Origin: Phycisphaerales bacterium
GTDB taxonomy: Bacteria > Planctomycetota > Phycisphaerae > Phycisphaerales > UBA1924
NCBI GenBank assembly: GCA_020853975.1
Contig: JADYXW010000045.1
Location: 1-64,000, forward strand
Length of the DNA: 64,000 nucleotides
Direction of reading: 5' to 3'
The first letter of the stretch is position 1; every line of letters starts with the position of its first letter. Shown piece by piece: positions 23,948 through 33,210 of this stretch. The translations under genes and the position numbers were made by a program. The notes beneath the pieces were generated by a model. It searched no databases. It saw only the letters and a program-made list of their open reading frames with translations, and was not told where the DNA came from.

Positions 23948-24976
23948 GTGACCAGAGAACTCAAGTTGGCTCTTATCGTCGGCTTCGCGCTCGTGCTTGG
24001 CGTGACGGTCCTGATCAGCGACCACCTCTCCAAGGCCCGCCAGAGCACCCTCGAAACCAGCGCCGACTCGCAGCCTCAGCACGTTCCGGCGCCCGCGCCT
24101 GTCGAGCCCGAGATGAGGCTCGCGCAGGAGCCTCCGCCCGGCGGCAGCATCGCCGGCCCAGAGATCTCCACCCAGCCCGGGTTCCCCCGGCCCGCCGGCT
24201 CCGAGCTGGCCAGCAACGACCCCGGGGCTCCTCAGGGCGGCTCGGGCCCCATCGACGATCTCGTCCGCCAACTGGGTGGACAGGTCCGCGATGGCGAGAT
24301 TCACATGCCCGGTCTCGCGGGCACGAACCTTCCAGAGGGCAGCCAGCCCTCGGCCCGCCGCGACCCCAATGTCATCGATCCCAACCGCCCCGCGGGGCCT
24401 TCCTATGGCGTTGAGGTCCCCAAGCAGCGGCCCGCTCCGGTGGTGCCCGCGCCGGTCAATCCCACGCCCATCGGGCCGACGCCCGAGCGCACCGCGCTCG
24501 GGCCGGGCAACCCGGTCCCGACGATCATCGACCCTCCCATCCTGCCTCCGGCCCCGACGACCCGTGACTACACCGTCGCATCGGGCGACACGGCGTACAA
24601 GATTGCCAAGAAGTTCTATGGGCGTGGCGAGGACTGGACCAAGCTTTCCGCGGCCAACCCGGGCCGCATCGGCGCACATGGCCAGGTCCGCGAGGGTGTG
24701 CTGCTGAAGGTGCCCGCGGCGCTCTCGGGTGCCAAGGCCCAGCCCGCGAAGGAAGACAAGGCAGCCTCCAAGGCTTCCGGTAAGCCCGGCGCTCAGCCTA
24801 CGGGCAAGGCCGGGGCACGCACGTACACCGTGAAGAACGGCGACACCCTGGGCCAGATCGCGCAGCGCGAGCTCAGAACCACCAAGCGCATGCCGGAGAT
24901 CCTGGCACTCAACTCCAAGCTCATCAAGAATCCCAACGACCTCCGCATCGGCATGGTTCTCACGCTCCCCGAGTAG
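23948..24976 (+). CDS. membrane-anchored double LysM protein
   Basis: The GTG at 23948 (VTRELKLALIVGF) is chosen since the charged N-terminus then leads straight into a single membrane helix (about 5-24). A Pro/Ala-rich linker of about 175 residues follows, then LysM 1 (DYTVASGDTAYKIAKKFYG, ending LLKVP), an Ala/Lys linker and LysM 2 (TYTVKNGDTLGQIAQ, ending MVLTLPE) at the very C-terminus. LysM domains bind the glycan of peptidoglycan. Its place between rsmH and ftsL-like/ftsI suggests a role in wall synthesis or division. A TACACT hexamer lies at 23809-23814. Confidence 0.8.
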   Translation: MTRELKLALIVGFALVLGVTVLISDHLSKARQSTLETSADSQPQHVPAPAPVEPEMRLAQEPPPGGSIAGPEISTQPGFPRPAGSELASNDPGAPQGGSGPIDDLVRQLGGQVRDGEIHMPGLAGTNLPEGSQPSARRDPNVIDPNRPAGPSYGVEVPKQRPAPVVPAPVNPTPIGPTPERTALGPGNPVPTIIDPPILPPAPTTRDYTVASGDTAYKIAKKFYGRGEDWTKLSAANPGRIGAHGQVREGVLLKVPAALSGAKAQPAKEDKAASKASGKPGAQPTGKAGARTYTVKNGDTLGQIAQRELRTTKRMPEILALNSKLIKNPNDLRIGMVLTLPE

Positions 24977-25002
24977 CCGGCCCTCAGAACCGGAGGCCTC
25001 CC

Positions 25003-25494
25003 GTGTTTCCAAAGGTCGTGCTGCTGGTGATCGCGGTCGGCGCCGGTGCGTGCGCGTTGCTCGCGCTCAGGCAATCTCGCCTGCAGGTGGCGAGCGAGCT
25101 CGCGCAGTCGCAGCTCCGCGTCTGTGAAGCGGATGAGCGTCTTTGGCTGCTGCGCTCGCAGGTTGCCTCGGCTGTCACCCCGCAGAGCGTGGAGCGGCTC
25201 GCCCGCGCTCTGGGGCCGATGAAGCCCATCCGCGAGGGGCTGCCGGCGTCCGAACTGGCGGGCATGACGCCACTGGAGGGCGCGCCCAAGGTCGGACCCG
25301 TGGGCTCCACGCCGGGAAGCCGCGTGGCGCAATCTCCGGCCCGCGCGCAGAAGCCCGAGGCGGGCCCGTCGGGGGCGGGCAAGTCCGGGGTGGGCAAGTC
25401 TTCCACGGCCAAGCCGAACTCAGCCAAGCCCACTCGCACCAGGCCCACGGGCTCATCCCGGACCACGCGCGTGGCCCAGCGGAGGCCGAACTAG
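25003..25494 (+). CDS. FtsL-like bitopic division protein candidate
   Basis: A 163-aa protein has a short N-terminus, one membrane helix (VVLLVIAVGAGACALLAL) and then a heptad-like stretch (RLQVASELAQSQLRVCEADERLWLLRSQVA). The tail is about 90 residues rich in Pro, Ala, Ser and Lys. The topology and its place immediately before the PBP gene match FtsL, which links FtsB, FtsQ and FtsI; sequence identity of FtsL is always low, so the call rests on position. Its stop is immediately followed by the ftsI ATG. Confidence 0.55.
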   Translation: MFPKVVLLVIAVGAGACALLALRQSRLQVASELAQSQLRVCEADERLWLLRSQVASAVTPQSVERLARALGPMKPIREGLPASELAGMTPLEGAPKVGPVGSTPGSRVAQSPARAQKPEAGPSGAGKSGVGKSSTAKPNSAKPTRTRPTGSSRTTRVAQRRPN

Positions 25495-27636
25495 ATGGAC
25501 CCCAACGCCCGCGATCGCGCAGGGTTGCTCGCATCGCAGCCGACCTCCGGAGCTCAGTCGCCCTGCACGGGCGTCATCACGATGCTGCTCATCGGGGGAG
25601 TTGCCATCATTTCGGCGGTGCTCGTAGCGCGTGTCGCGCAGCTGCAGCTTCGACCCTCCGCGCAGCTACACGAGCACATCTCGCCCCGCGTCGCTGTCCG
25701 TTCGCAGCCCTCATTGCGTGGCGACCTGCTGGACCGGAACAACCGGGTCCTCGCGGCGACCCGCTACGGGGCGAGGCTCGTGATCGACCCCACGCTCCTC
25801 CGCGAGGAGGGTCTGGACGTTGCGATCGGTGACATCGCGCGCGCGCTGCGCGAGAGCCCGGACGCGATCGGCACGCGCATCCGCGAGGCGCAGGACACCA
25901 ACGCCAGGCGGGCGGCGGGTGCGCCCGAGCCCGCGCAGGCCCCGGCCCTTCAGATCACAGCGCCAGGCGAGAGCGGTCAGCCCGCGGAGCAACCGGGCGG
26001 GGCGGTGCCCGCGAAGGGCCCGATCCGCTATCTGCGCCTCGGGGGCGTGCTGAGCGCGGCCCAGGCAGACGACGTGCGGGCCGTCCTCCGCACCCACAAG
26101 GTGCGTGGGGCGACCATCGAGAAGCTCCCGATCCGAGACCCGGCCGCCGGGCCCGAAGCCGCGGCCCTTGTGGGGAAGGTCGGGCACTTCGACGATGGGA
26201 AGGTGAAGCTGGACCACGTGGGCGTGCTGGGAGCAGAGCGGCTGCTCGAGGGCGTGCTCGCGGGCGATCCCGGCTCGGTGCGCTACGTGCGCGACGCCCG
26301 GGGCCGCCCCCTGTGGATGGACCCGGGCAGCGTGCGCCCACCCGCGCCGGGCGAGGACTATCACCTCTCGATCGATCTGGAGTTGCAGCGCCTCTGCCAC
26401 GAGGAACTGACCAGGGGCGTGCTCGATCAGAACGCCCAGGGGGGGCGGCTGGTGATGATCGACCCCACCTCGGGCGAAGTGCTCGCGATGGTCGACATCG
26501 TCCGCACGGTCGAAGACGCGGCGCCCTTCCCTTGGGCGGACAAGCCCCCGCCCCGCAAGAAGGGTGAACCCGCCCCCAAGGTCGCCTCGATGCCCGAGGG
26601 CAAGCCCCGGCGCTACGTCATCATCCCCGAGGACAAGAACCGCGCGACGCACCCGGCCCTCGCGCGCAACCGCTGCATCGAGGACATGTACGAGCCCGGG
26701 TCCACCTTCAAGCCGTTCGTGTGGTCCACGATCAACGAGCTCGGACTGATCCGGCTGGACGAGGTCATCGACACCGAGGGAGGGCGCTGGCGCCTCCCCA
26801 TCGGGCGGTACCTCGAAGACGTGGTGAAGCGCGACCGCCAGACGTGGTACGACGTGCTGGTGAACTCCTCGAATATCGGGATGGTCAAGGGTGCGGGCCG
26901 CCTGACCCCGCAGCAGCTCCACGACGCCTGCATCCGCTTCGGGTTCGGCAAGCCCACAGGTCTGGGCCTCCCCGGCCGCCCCGTCGCGGGAGAGTCCGCC
27001 GGAGCCGTCACCCCGCTGAACAAATGGTCGCGCTTCACGCACACGTCGGTGCCCTACGGCCACGAGATCGGCGTGACGCCCGTCCAGATGGCCCGGGCCT
27101 TCGCCGTCTTTGCCCGCGAGGGGGAGCTCGCCGGCACTCTCCCGCGTCTGCGGCTGGATGCGGTGTCATCCGGCGATCCCGATGGGGTGATCTACCGCGT
27201 GCTCCCGCCCGACATCGCGATGGGAGTGCGAGAGCCCCTGGCCAAGGTCGCGTCCAAGATGGAAGAGACCATGAAGACCGGGCTCAAGCAGCCGATCCCC
27301 GAGGGTGGCTGGCGGTATCGGATCTTCGGAAAGTCGGGCACAGCGGACGTGCCGCTCGGCCCCGCGCCCGAGGGCAAAGTTCGCCCCCGGGGCTCGTCGG
27401 GCTACTACGACGACCACTTCAACTCCAGCTTCATCGCCGCGGGGCCCACCGAGCGTCCAAGGCTGGTGGTGTGCGTGGTGATTGATGATCCGCGTCGTCC
27501 GGGCGACCGGCGCCTCCGCTACGGCGCCGCCGCCGCGGGGCCGGTGGCGCGCCGCGTGCTCGAACGCTCGCTGACCTATCTGGGCGTTGAACCTTCGCCC
27601 GTTCCGCTGCCCCTCGCGGCGTCTGAGCAGCACTAG
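25495..27636 (+). CDS. ftsI: class B penicillin-binding protein, FtsI-type transpeptidase
   Basis: This 713-aa protein has an N-terminal membrane helix (about 27-50). A class B dimerisation domain contains RGDLLDRNNRVLAAT. The transpeptidase domain has all three motifs: S403-T-F-K (MYEPGSTFKPFVW), S458-S-N and K613-S-G-T (FGKSGTADVP). It cross-links peptidoglycan at the septum or during growth. It is longer than the 550-600 aa typical of FtsI because of a Pro/Ala-rich insertion around 130-175 and a Pro/Lys-rich loop about 345-380. Many Planctomycetes lack FtsI, so its presence is informative. Confidence 0.9.
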   Translation: MDPNARDRAGLLASQPTSGAQSPCTGVITMLLIGGVAIISAVLVARVAQLQLRPSAQLHEHISPRVAVRSQPSLRGDLLDRNNRVLAATRYGARLVIDPTLLREEGLDVAIGDIARALRESPDAIGTRIREAQDTNARRAAGAPEPAQAPALQITAPGESGQPAEQPGGAVPAKGPIRYLRLGGVLSAAQADDVRAVLRTHKVRGATIEKLPIRDPAAGPEAAALVGKVGHFDDGKVKLDHVGVLGAERLLEGVLAGDPGSVRYVRDARGRPLWMDPGSVRPPAPGEDYHLSIDLELQRLCHEELTRGVLDQNAQGGRLVMIDPTSGEVLAMVDIVRTVEDAAPFPWADKPPPRKKGEPAPKVASMPEGKPRRYVIIPEDKNRATHPALARNRCIEDMYEPGSTFKPFVWSTINELGLIRLDEVIDTEGGRWRLPIGRYLEDVVKRDRQTWYDVLVNSSNIGMVKGAGRLTPQQLHDACIRFGFGKPTGLGLPGRPVAGESAGAVTPLNKWSRFTHTSVPYGHEIGVTPVQMARAFAVFAREGELAGTLPRLRLDAVSSGDPDGVIYRVLPPDIAMGVREPLAKVASKMEETMKTGLKQPIPEGGWRYRIFGKSGTADVPLGPAPEGKVRPRGSSGYYDDHFNSSFIAAGPTERPRLVVCVVIDDPRRPGDRRLRYGAAAAGPVARRVLERSLTYLGVEPSPVPLPLAASEQH

Positions 27637-27676
27637 GCGTCGTGCCGTCCGCCAAAGCGTCCTGCGCGGCCCCACC

Positions 27677-27682
27677 TATCAT
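27677..27682 (+). promoter_or_regulatory. -10-like hexamer TATCAT for the Nif3 gene
   Basis: TATCAT ends five bases before the ATG at 27688. The alternative ATG at 27703 has AAAGGGG upstream, so this gene could be read either leaderless or from a ribosome binding site. Confidence 0.35.
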
Positions 27683-27687
27683 TCCTG

Positions 27688-28839
27688 ATGAAAGGGGCCG
27701 GTATGAAAGTCGCTGATCTTGTCGCGGTGATGAAGAGGCTTGCGCCCCTGGAGTACGCCGAGTCCTGGGACAGGGTGGGCCTGCTGATCGGCTCCGCCGA
27801 CCGCGAGTTGAAGGGACCCGTGCTGCTGACGATCGACCTCTCGGAGGCGGTCATCGACGAGGCCGATCGGGTGAAGGCCGGGGCGGTCATCGCCTATCAC
27901 CCGCCCATCTGGGAGCCCCTGGCACGCGTGACGCACGCGACCCCGCGCCAGCGTGTCGTCATGTGGGCGCTCGAGCGAGGGCTTGCGGTGTATTCGCCCC
28001 ACACCGCGCTCGACGCGGTGCCGGGGGGCGTCACGGACTGGCTGTGCGAGGGCCTCAGCGGCGGGACCAACGGGCGAATCCTGGGCGACGTCCGCGCGCT
28101 GCGCTCACACGCGGAGCGTTCGCCCACGCGAGAGGTCAAGATTGTGACGTTTGTTCCTCGGGCCGAGCTCGACCGTGTGCGCGATGCGCTCGCGAGCGCC
28201 GGGGCGGGCATCATCGGGCAGTACGTTCGCTGCTCGTTCGCCACGCCGGGCCAGGGGTCGTTCGTGCCGGGCGAGGGGAGCCAGCCGCACGTGGGCGTGC
28301 CGGGAAGGCTGGAGCGCGTCGACGAGATGAGGCTGGAGATGGTCTGTTCCAAGGCCGCCCTGCCTCTGGCCATCGAGACCATGCGCCGCTTCCACCCGTA
28401 TGAAGAGCCGGCGATCGACATCGTGGAGTTGCAGCCCATCCCGAGGCGGTCCGCGGGCTCCGGCCGTCGCCTGGTCTTGGACAAGCCCGCAACGGCCCGG
28501 GAGCTGGCGGAGCGGCTGAAGGCGTGGGTGGGACGCAACCGGGCAAGTTTCGCGACGGCGGGGCGCGAGGATGTTCCCATCACGCGGGTGGGCGTTGTGC
28601 CGGGCTCGGGCGAGGGGCTGAGCCGCCTGGCCCGGGACGAGGGGTGCGAGGTCTTTGTCACAGGCGAAATGAAGCACCACGAGGTGCTCGGGGCACTCAA
28701 CGCGGGCATGGGCGTGGTCTTGGGTGGGCACACCGCGACCGAGCGGGGATACCTCCCGAGGCTGCGCGACCGCCTGGCCAAGGAGGGCGTCGAGGCCCTG
28801 GTCAGCCAGGCTGACAGAGAGCCCTTGGTCACGATTTAG
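27688..28839 (+). CDS. Nif3/YbgI-family dinuclear metal protein, NIF3L1-like
   Basis: This 383-aa protein is a member of the Nif3 family (hexameric toroids with two metals per subunit; biochemical role unsettled). Visible ligand regions are AVIAYHPPIWEP, YSPHTALDAVPGG and the C-terminal GGHTATERGYL. YHPPI instead of the usual bacterial HHPxI, and the SPHTA(L/Y)DA segment, resemble eukaryotic NIF3L1. A central insert of about 120 residues (about 150-265) is like that of the long bacterial forms. It immediately follows the ftsI gene; a shared role is not evident. Start 27688 or 27703. Confidence 0.85.
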   Translation: MKGAGMKVADLVAVMKRLAPLEYAESWDRVGLLIGSADRELKGPVLLTIDLSEAVIDEADRVKAGAVIAYHPPIWEPLARVTHATPRQRVVMWALERGLAVYSPHTALDAVPGGVTDWLCEGLSGGTNGRILGDVRALRSHAERSPTREVKIVTFVPRAELDRVRDALASAGAGIIGQYVRCSFATPGQGSFVPGEGSQPHVGVPGRLERVDEMRLEMVCSKAALPLAIETMRRFHPYEEPAIDIVELQPIPRRSAGSGRRLVLDKPATARELAERLKAWVGRNRASFATAGREDVPITRVGVVPGSGEGLSRLARDEGCEVFVTGEMKHHEVLGALNAGMGVVLGGHTATERGYLPRLRDRLAKEGVEALVSQADREPLVTI

Positions 28840-28891
28840 GCCTGTCCGTGGCCGGGGCTGGCCCAAATCCAGCCCCCCGCCCCATCAGGCC

Positions 28892-28897
28892 GATACT
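28892..28897 (+). promoter_or_regulatory. -10-like GATACT for the 28904 gene
   Basis: GATACT ends six bases before the ATG at 28904; no Shine-Dalgarno is visible. It is a weaker match to TAnnnT than the others. Confidence 0.3.
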
Positions 28898-28903
28898 CCT
28901 TTC

Positions 28904-31678
28904 ATGGCATTGCGCTCTCCGCGCTCCCGTTCCGCGCTCGTTCTGGCCGCGTGCTGTTTTGCCGCCGCGCTCCTGCCCCCTGCGGCAACAGCCCAGCCGC
29001 TCCGTCGGCCTGACCTAGCCCTGCGCGAGGTGGCTCGGTTCGGATTCGAGGAGCAGGAAACCAACCCGAGCCTGGTGCCGCGGAACTGGTTCCGCGATCA
29101 GGACGACCCGGGCGGCGTGCGTCGGCGGGGCTTTCCGTCTTGGAATGAAGCGGCGCTGGTCTATGACGCCCAGGCCGCCCGGCAGGGCGTGGGCGCGGTC
29201 TCGCTGCCCACTCGCGGGGGCAGCACGGCGCTCCTGCTTGGTCCGGGCGTGGTCCCGGTCTTCCCTGGAACGGATTATCGCGTGAGGGCCTCGGTGCGCA
29301 CGCGCGGGCTTACCCACGCCGCCGCGGCGGTTTCGGCCCGGTTTCTCGATGCGTCGGGGCGGCCTGTCGCGGGCACGCTGGTCCGATCCGCCGCGGTGAG
29401 GAGCGAGCGCGAGTGGGCCGACCTTCTGGTCGATATCCCCGGACTTTCGGAGCAGGCGGCGTGGCTGCAGCTCGAACTGCTGCTGCTCCAGCCCGAGCAG
29501 GTGGGAGGGGGCTCCGGGCCCTTCCACGTCTGGCAGGAGGATCACACCGGCCTCGCCATCTTTGATGAGGTGGTCGTGACGCAGCTCCCGCGCGTCGAGC
29601 TCGATTCCCCGGATCCGGTCAACGTCTTCCCCGCGTCTCTGAAGCCCAGCCTTCGCGCCATGGTCCGCGATCTCGCGGGAGAATCGCTCACGCTCGTGCT
29701 CACGGCGCGAGACATCGACGGCGTGGTGGTGGACCGGCTCGAAAAGTCCGGCCTTTCGGGCACGACAAGCCTTGTCTGGCAGCCGACGCTCCCATCCATG
29801 GGCTGGTACCGCGTGGACCTTTCGATTCTGGGCCCGTCGGGCGAGGTCGGCGCCGCCGAGACCACCCTGCTGTGGCTCGATACGGCCCCGGACAGTCACC
29901 ACGAGTCCGCCCGCTTCGGGGTGTGCCTCGGGGCCGACGAGCTGCGCCTGCCCGACCGCGTTCCCGCGGTGGTTGCCCACGCCGGCGGGGGTGTCGTCAC
30001 ACTCCCGGCGTGGGATGGATCGCTCACCCCCGCGGATGCTCCCGCACGTGCCAAGGCCCTCGCGTCGCTGGTGGGCGAACTCATGGTGGGGTGGCAGGAG
30101 GTGACGGTCTCACTTCCCCTGGTGCCGGACCAGCTCTCACGCGAACTCCGCATCGACTCCACGGGCATCTGGGACGTGCTCAACCAGTCCGACTCGTCCT
30201 GGAAGACCTACGCGGAGCCTTACTTCGACGAACTTGGCTCGCGGGTCTCAAAGTGGCAGATCGGCGACCAGGACCAGGGCCGGCTGTTCTGGCGTCCGGC
30301 GCTCTCCGCCGAGATCGCGACCGTCCGCACCGTGCTCTCGGCCAAGATGCCCCGCCCCGCGATCGTGATTCCTGGCGGTATCGACGCGGACTGGGCGTCG
30401 GCCCCTCCCGGCGACGACCATCGCGCCGTCTCGTTCGCGCTGCGCGTCCGACCGGACGCGGACCCGGAGGGGCTTCGCCAGTGGGCCGCGGGTTGGGCGG
30501 GGTCGTGGGCGTCGCAGACCACCCCCGACGCGACCCTCGCCTTCGAGATCGGGCCCGAGGGCGCGCACCCGCCCCGGCAGTCGTGCGCTGCGCTGGCGCG
30601 GCGTGTCATCAGCGCCTGGGCGGGGCTCGGCGGCGGACCCGCCGCGGATGCTGTGGACCTGCGCGTCCAGTCCCCGTGGGAGGTATCGCGTGACGCGCGT
30701 CCGCGCCTCCGCCCGCGGGCGGAACTGGGCGTGTGGCGTCACCTCGTCCGCCGCCTGGGGGGCCGAAGGCCGATCGGCGAGTTTCCCGTCGCGCCCGGCG
30801 TGGTCTGCTACATGCTCGCGCCCGTCGGCGAGTCCGAGGGCCCGGGTGCCCTGGTCCTGTGGAACGAGTGGGCCCCGCCCGATCGCGCCGTGCTCCATGA
30901 GTTCCTGGGCGACGCGTCGCTCCAGGTCGTGGACATCTTCGGCGCAACCCGCCCCGCGCCCACCCCGGAGGGCCGGGGCCGGGTCACGCTGCCCGTGACC
31001 GACGAACCGCTCTTCATCGAAGGCGTGGACATCGAGCTCGCGAGGCTGCTCGCCGCCGTCTCCATCGACCCCGCCTTCCTCGAGAACAACCACGAGGACA
31101 ACGAACGCGCGATCGTCATCACCAACCCGTGGAACGTCGGCATCACGGGCCGCGTGACGGTGCTGGAGCCGGGCGGCTTCAGCGGCGACAAGCGAGACCG
31201 CTCGTGGCGCGTCTCCCCGCGCACGCAGACGTTCGCGGCGGGCCCGCTCCAGGCGGTCCGGGTGCCGATCACCGTCGGGTTCAGCCTGGGCGAAGAAGCC
31301 TCGTCAAAGGAGTTCGTTCTGGAGCTGGATGTCTCCGCCGGTCGCTCGTACGAGAAGGTGCTTGTCCGGCGCACGGTCGAGATTGGCTCTACGACCTTCG
31401 GGCTCGACGTGGGGTACCGCGTCGCGGGCGAGGACCTGCTGGTCGAGGCCCGCGTCCGCAACAAGTCCGCCGCCCCCTTGGACCTCGGGCTCACCGGCTT
31501 TGCGCCGGGGCAGCCGCGCACGACCGCCTCGGTGAGCGAGCTCCCCGCGGGGAAGCAGGCGGTCCGCGTCTTCACATTCGTGGGCAGGGCGTCGGCGCTG
31601 AGGGGTCAGCGCCTCGTGGTTCGCGCCGCGGACCGCGAGACCGGCGTTAGCGTCAGCCGGTCCGTCATCATCCGGTAG
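28904..31678 (+). CDS. large secreted protein of unknown function
   Basis: This 924-aa protein has a signal peptide (residues 1-31, AATAQ). Residues 40-180 look like a beta-sandwich (FGFEEQETNPSLVPRNWF, then YRVRASVRTRGL and VSARFLDASGRPV), resembling carbohydrate-binding folds. The middle region (about 335-600) has barrel-like segments such as KWQIGDQDQGRLFWRP. The C-terminal 200 residues are again beta-rich (ITNPWNVGITGRVTV). I see no catalytic signature. A cell-surface or polysaccharide role is plausible but unproven. The ATG follows GATACT by six bases, and the 3' end overlaps the convergent methyltransferase by 11 bases. Confidence 0.7.
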   Translation: MALRSPRSRSALVLAACCFAAALLPPAATAQPLRRPDLALREVARFGFEEQETNPSLVPRNWFRDQDDPGGVRRRGFPSWNEAALVYDAQAARQGVGAVSLPTRGGSTALLLGPGVVPVFPGTDYRVRASVRTRGLTHAAAAVSARFLDASGRPVAGTLVRSAAVRSEREWADLLVDIPGLSEQAAWLQLELLLLQPEQVGGGSGPFHVWQEDHTGLAIFDEVVVTQLPRVELDSPDPVNVFPASLKPSLRAMVRDLAGESLTLVLTARDIDGVVVDRLEKSGLSGTTSLVWQPTLPSMGWYRVDLSILGPSGEVGAAETTLLWLDTAPDSHHESARFGVCLGADELRLPDRVPAVVAHAGGGVVTLPAWDGSLTPADAPARAKALASLVGELMVGWQEVTVSLPLVPDQLSRELRIDSTGIWDVLNQSDSSWKTYAEPYFDELGSRVSKWQIGDQDQGRLFWRPALSAEIATVRTVLSAKMPRPAIVIPGGIDADWASAPPGDDHRAVSFALRVRPDADPEGLRQWAAGWAGSWASQTTPDATLAFEIGPEGAHPPRQSCAALARRVISAWAGLGGGPAADAVDLRVQSPWEVSRDARPRLRPRAELGVWRHLVRRLGGRRPIGEFPVAPGVVCYMLAPVGESEGPGALVLWNEWAPPDRAVLHEFLGDASLQVVDIFGATRPAPTPEGRGRVTLPVTDEPLFIEGVDIELARLLAAVSIDPAFLENNHEDNERAIVITNPWNVGITGRVTVLEPGGFSGDKRDRSWRVSPRTQTFAAGPLQAVRVPITVGFSLGEEASSKEFVLELDVSAGRSYEKVLVRRTVEIGSTTFGLDVGYRVAGEDLLVEARVRNKSAAPLDLGLTGFAPGQPRTTASVSELPAGKQAVRVFTFVGRASALRGQRLVVRAADRETGVSVSRSVIIR

Positions 31679-32459
31679 GGGGTCGCAGCAGGAACACGAA
31701 GTAGCCGGGCTCCCGGGGCGTCGCGGGCACGCCGTGGCTGTCGGTCGCGCCGTCGATCGTCCAGCCCGCGCGGCGGATCAGCCCCGTCCACTGATCGAGG
31801 TTGTACCCGCGAAGCGCGTAGGACGAATCGACGTGCCGCTCCTCGCCCCGCCCCGTCACCGTGAGGTGGCTGAACACGCGCTCGGCGCGGCTGGCCTCGC
31901 CGCGACCGCCGGCGGGAGGGATGTACTGCACGACCTGCACCACGCGCACCGCCCCGCGCTCGCCCTGCCACACGTCTTCTGTCGGCGCTTCAGCGCCATA
32001 GGCGCACAGCGAGACGCCCACCGCGTAGACCCCGTGCGGGTGCAGCACGCTCGCCATCGCGGCCAGGTGCTGACGCATCGCGGCGTCGCTCGACAGGTGC
32101 CGGATGGTGTTGATCGGGTTGAACGCGAAGTCGAACGTGCCCAGCCTGCGGCCCGCGTCAAAGTCGCGCATGTCCGCGAGGAAGAACCGTGGCCTGCGCG
32201 CCGGGCTGCGCCGCGCGGCGCGGGCCCGCGCGTACTTCACCATGGGGGCAGAGACATCAAACCCGACGCCCTTGATGCCGTGCCGGGCCGCCTCCAGCAG
32301 GTACCTTCCCGTCCCGCTCGCGGGCTCGATCCACCGGGGCGAACGCACGCTCCCCACGGCCCGTCGCTGGATCGACCGCAGCACGTCCACTTCTTCCGGC
32401 GTGCCGGGGGCGTGCAGCACGTCGTACAGGTCCGGGATGGAGTAAAAGTCGGTCGGCAC
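31668..32459 (-). CDS. class I SAM-dependent methyltransferase
   Basis: This protein of about 263 aa has motif I WIEPASGTGRYLLEAA (SAM loop), motif II GVGFDVSAPMVKYARARA and FFLADMRDF, with FAFNPINTIRHL as motif IV-like. The N-terminal PTDFYSIPDLYDVLH is typical of small-molecule methyltransferases of this type. The start is uncertain: GTG at 32459 (VPTDFYS) is preferred, because upstream codons are Arg-rich and enter the spacer to the next gene. The target is unknown. It diverges from a second methyltransferase-like gene. Confidence 0.75.
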   Translation of the reverse strand: MPTDFYSIPDLYDVLHAPGTPEEVDVLRSIQRRAVGSVRSPRWIEPASGTGRYLLEAARHGIKGVGFDVSAPMVKYARARAARRSPARRPRFFLADMRDFDAGRRLGTFDFAFNPINTIRHLSSDAAMRQHLAAMASVLHPHGVYAVGVSLCAYGAEAPTEDVWQGERGAVRVVQVVQYIPPAGGRGEASRAERVFSHLTVTGRGEERHVDSSYALRGYNLDQWTGLIRRAGWTIDGATDSHGVPATPREPGYFVFLLRPPTG

Positions 32460-32616
32460 GGGGAGAGAGCGTACCCGCGCTCTCGGACCCGAACTTCTCG
32501 GCACCCGCAGCACGCCCAGCACGCGCCGCACGGATCAGCATCGGGCAGGCCGGCCGAGGCCGAGCCCGCAACGCCTCCGGGCCGATGATGCTGACAGCGT
32601 GGGCGGAGACGCCGCC

Positions 32617-33210
32617 ATGACCCGCATCTTCATCGGGACCGCCGAGAGCCGGCCCGCGGGCTGGACCGTGCTGGGCATCGGCCCGGACTGCCACCTCTCC
32701 CTTGACCCCGCGACCGAGCCCCTCCCCTTCCCGGACAACTCGGTCGATGCCGCGATGGTCTGTCACACGCTGCAGCGCGTCCCGTCTGCGAGGATCGCCT
32801 TCGTCTTGGCCGAACTCCGCCGCGTGATCAAGCCGGGGGGCTGGCGCGACACCGCCGACGGCTCGCAGCCCTTCGCGGGTGGGCTGGTCCGCTTCAGCGT
32901 GCCGGACCTTTCCGCCGCCTGCCGCGCCTACGTCGAATCCAACGAGGCCTTCTTCGCCGGTCAGGCGCTGGCGCCAGAACCTGAGGAGCCGATCGGGGTC
33001 AGGATGGCGGCGTGGCTCGCGGCGGCGGCGCCGCACCAGGCCTTCGACCACGAGACGCTGCAGTGGTGGCTCAAGCGACAGGGGTTCGACGGCATGTACC
33101 GGAGCGCCTACAGAAAGAGCCTCCTGCCCGAGCTGCGCGTCGAGGGCGTCGATCACCGCCCGCACGACAGCCTGTTCATCGAGGCATGGAAGTCCCGGAG
33201 CGCCGCGTGA
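32617..33210 (+). CDS. methyltransferase-like protein (SAM fold, N-terminally short)
   Basis: A protein of 197 aa has PLPFPDNSVDAAMVCHTLQRV and LAELRRVIKPGGW, the latter half of a class I methyltransferase fold (Methyltransf_11-like). The first SAM-binding strand is only partly recognisable (WTVLGIGPDCHLSLD) and lacks the GxGxG loop, so it may not bind SAM normally. GGAG lies 9 bases before the ATG at 32617; a GTG at 32599 is also possible. The next gene overlaps it by GTGA. Confidence 0.6.
   Translation: MTRIFIGTAESRPAGWTVLGIGPDCHLSLDPATEPLPFPDNSVDAAMVCHTLQRVPSARIAFVLAELRRVIKPGGWRDTADGSQPFAGGLVRFSVPDLSAACRAYVESNEAFFAGQALAPEPEEPIGVRMAAWLAAAAPHQAFDHETLQWWLKRQGFDGMYRSAYRKSLLPELRVEGVDHRPHDSLFIEAWKSRSAA

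Noticed and set aside
22907..25012. Long minus-strand open frame across rsmH and the LysM gene
   Set aside because: It spans two genes with solid family evidence on the other strand and a gap between them, so it is a GC-codon artefact.
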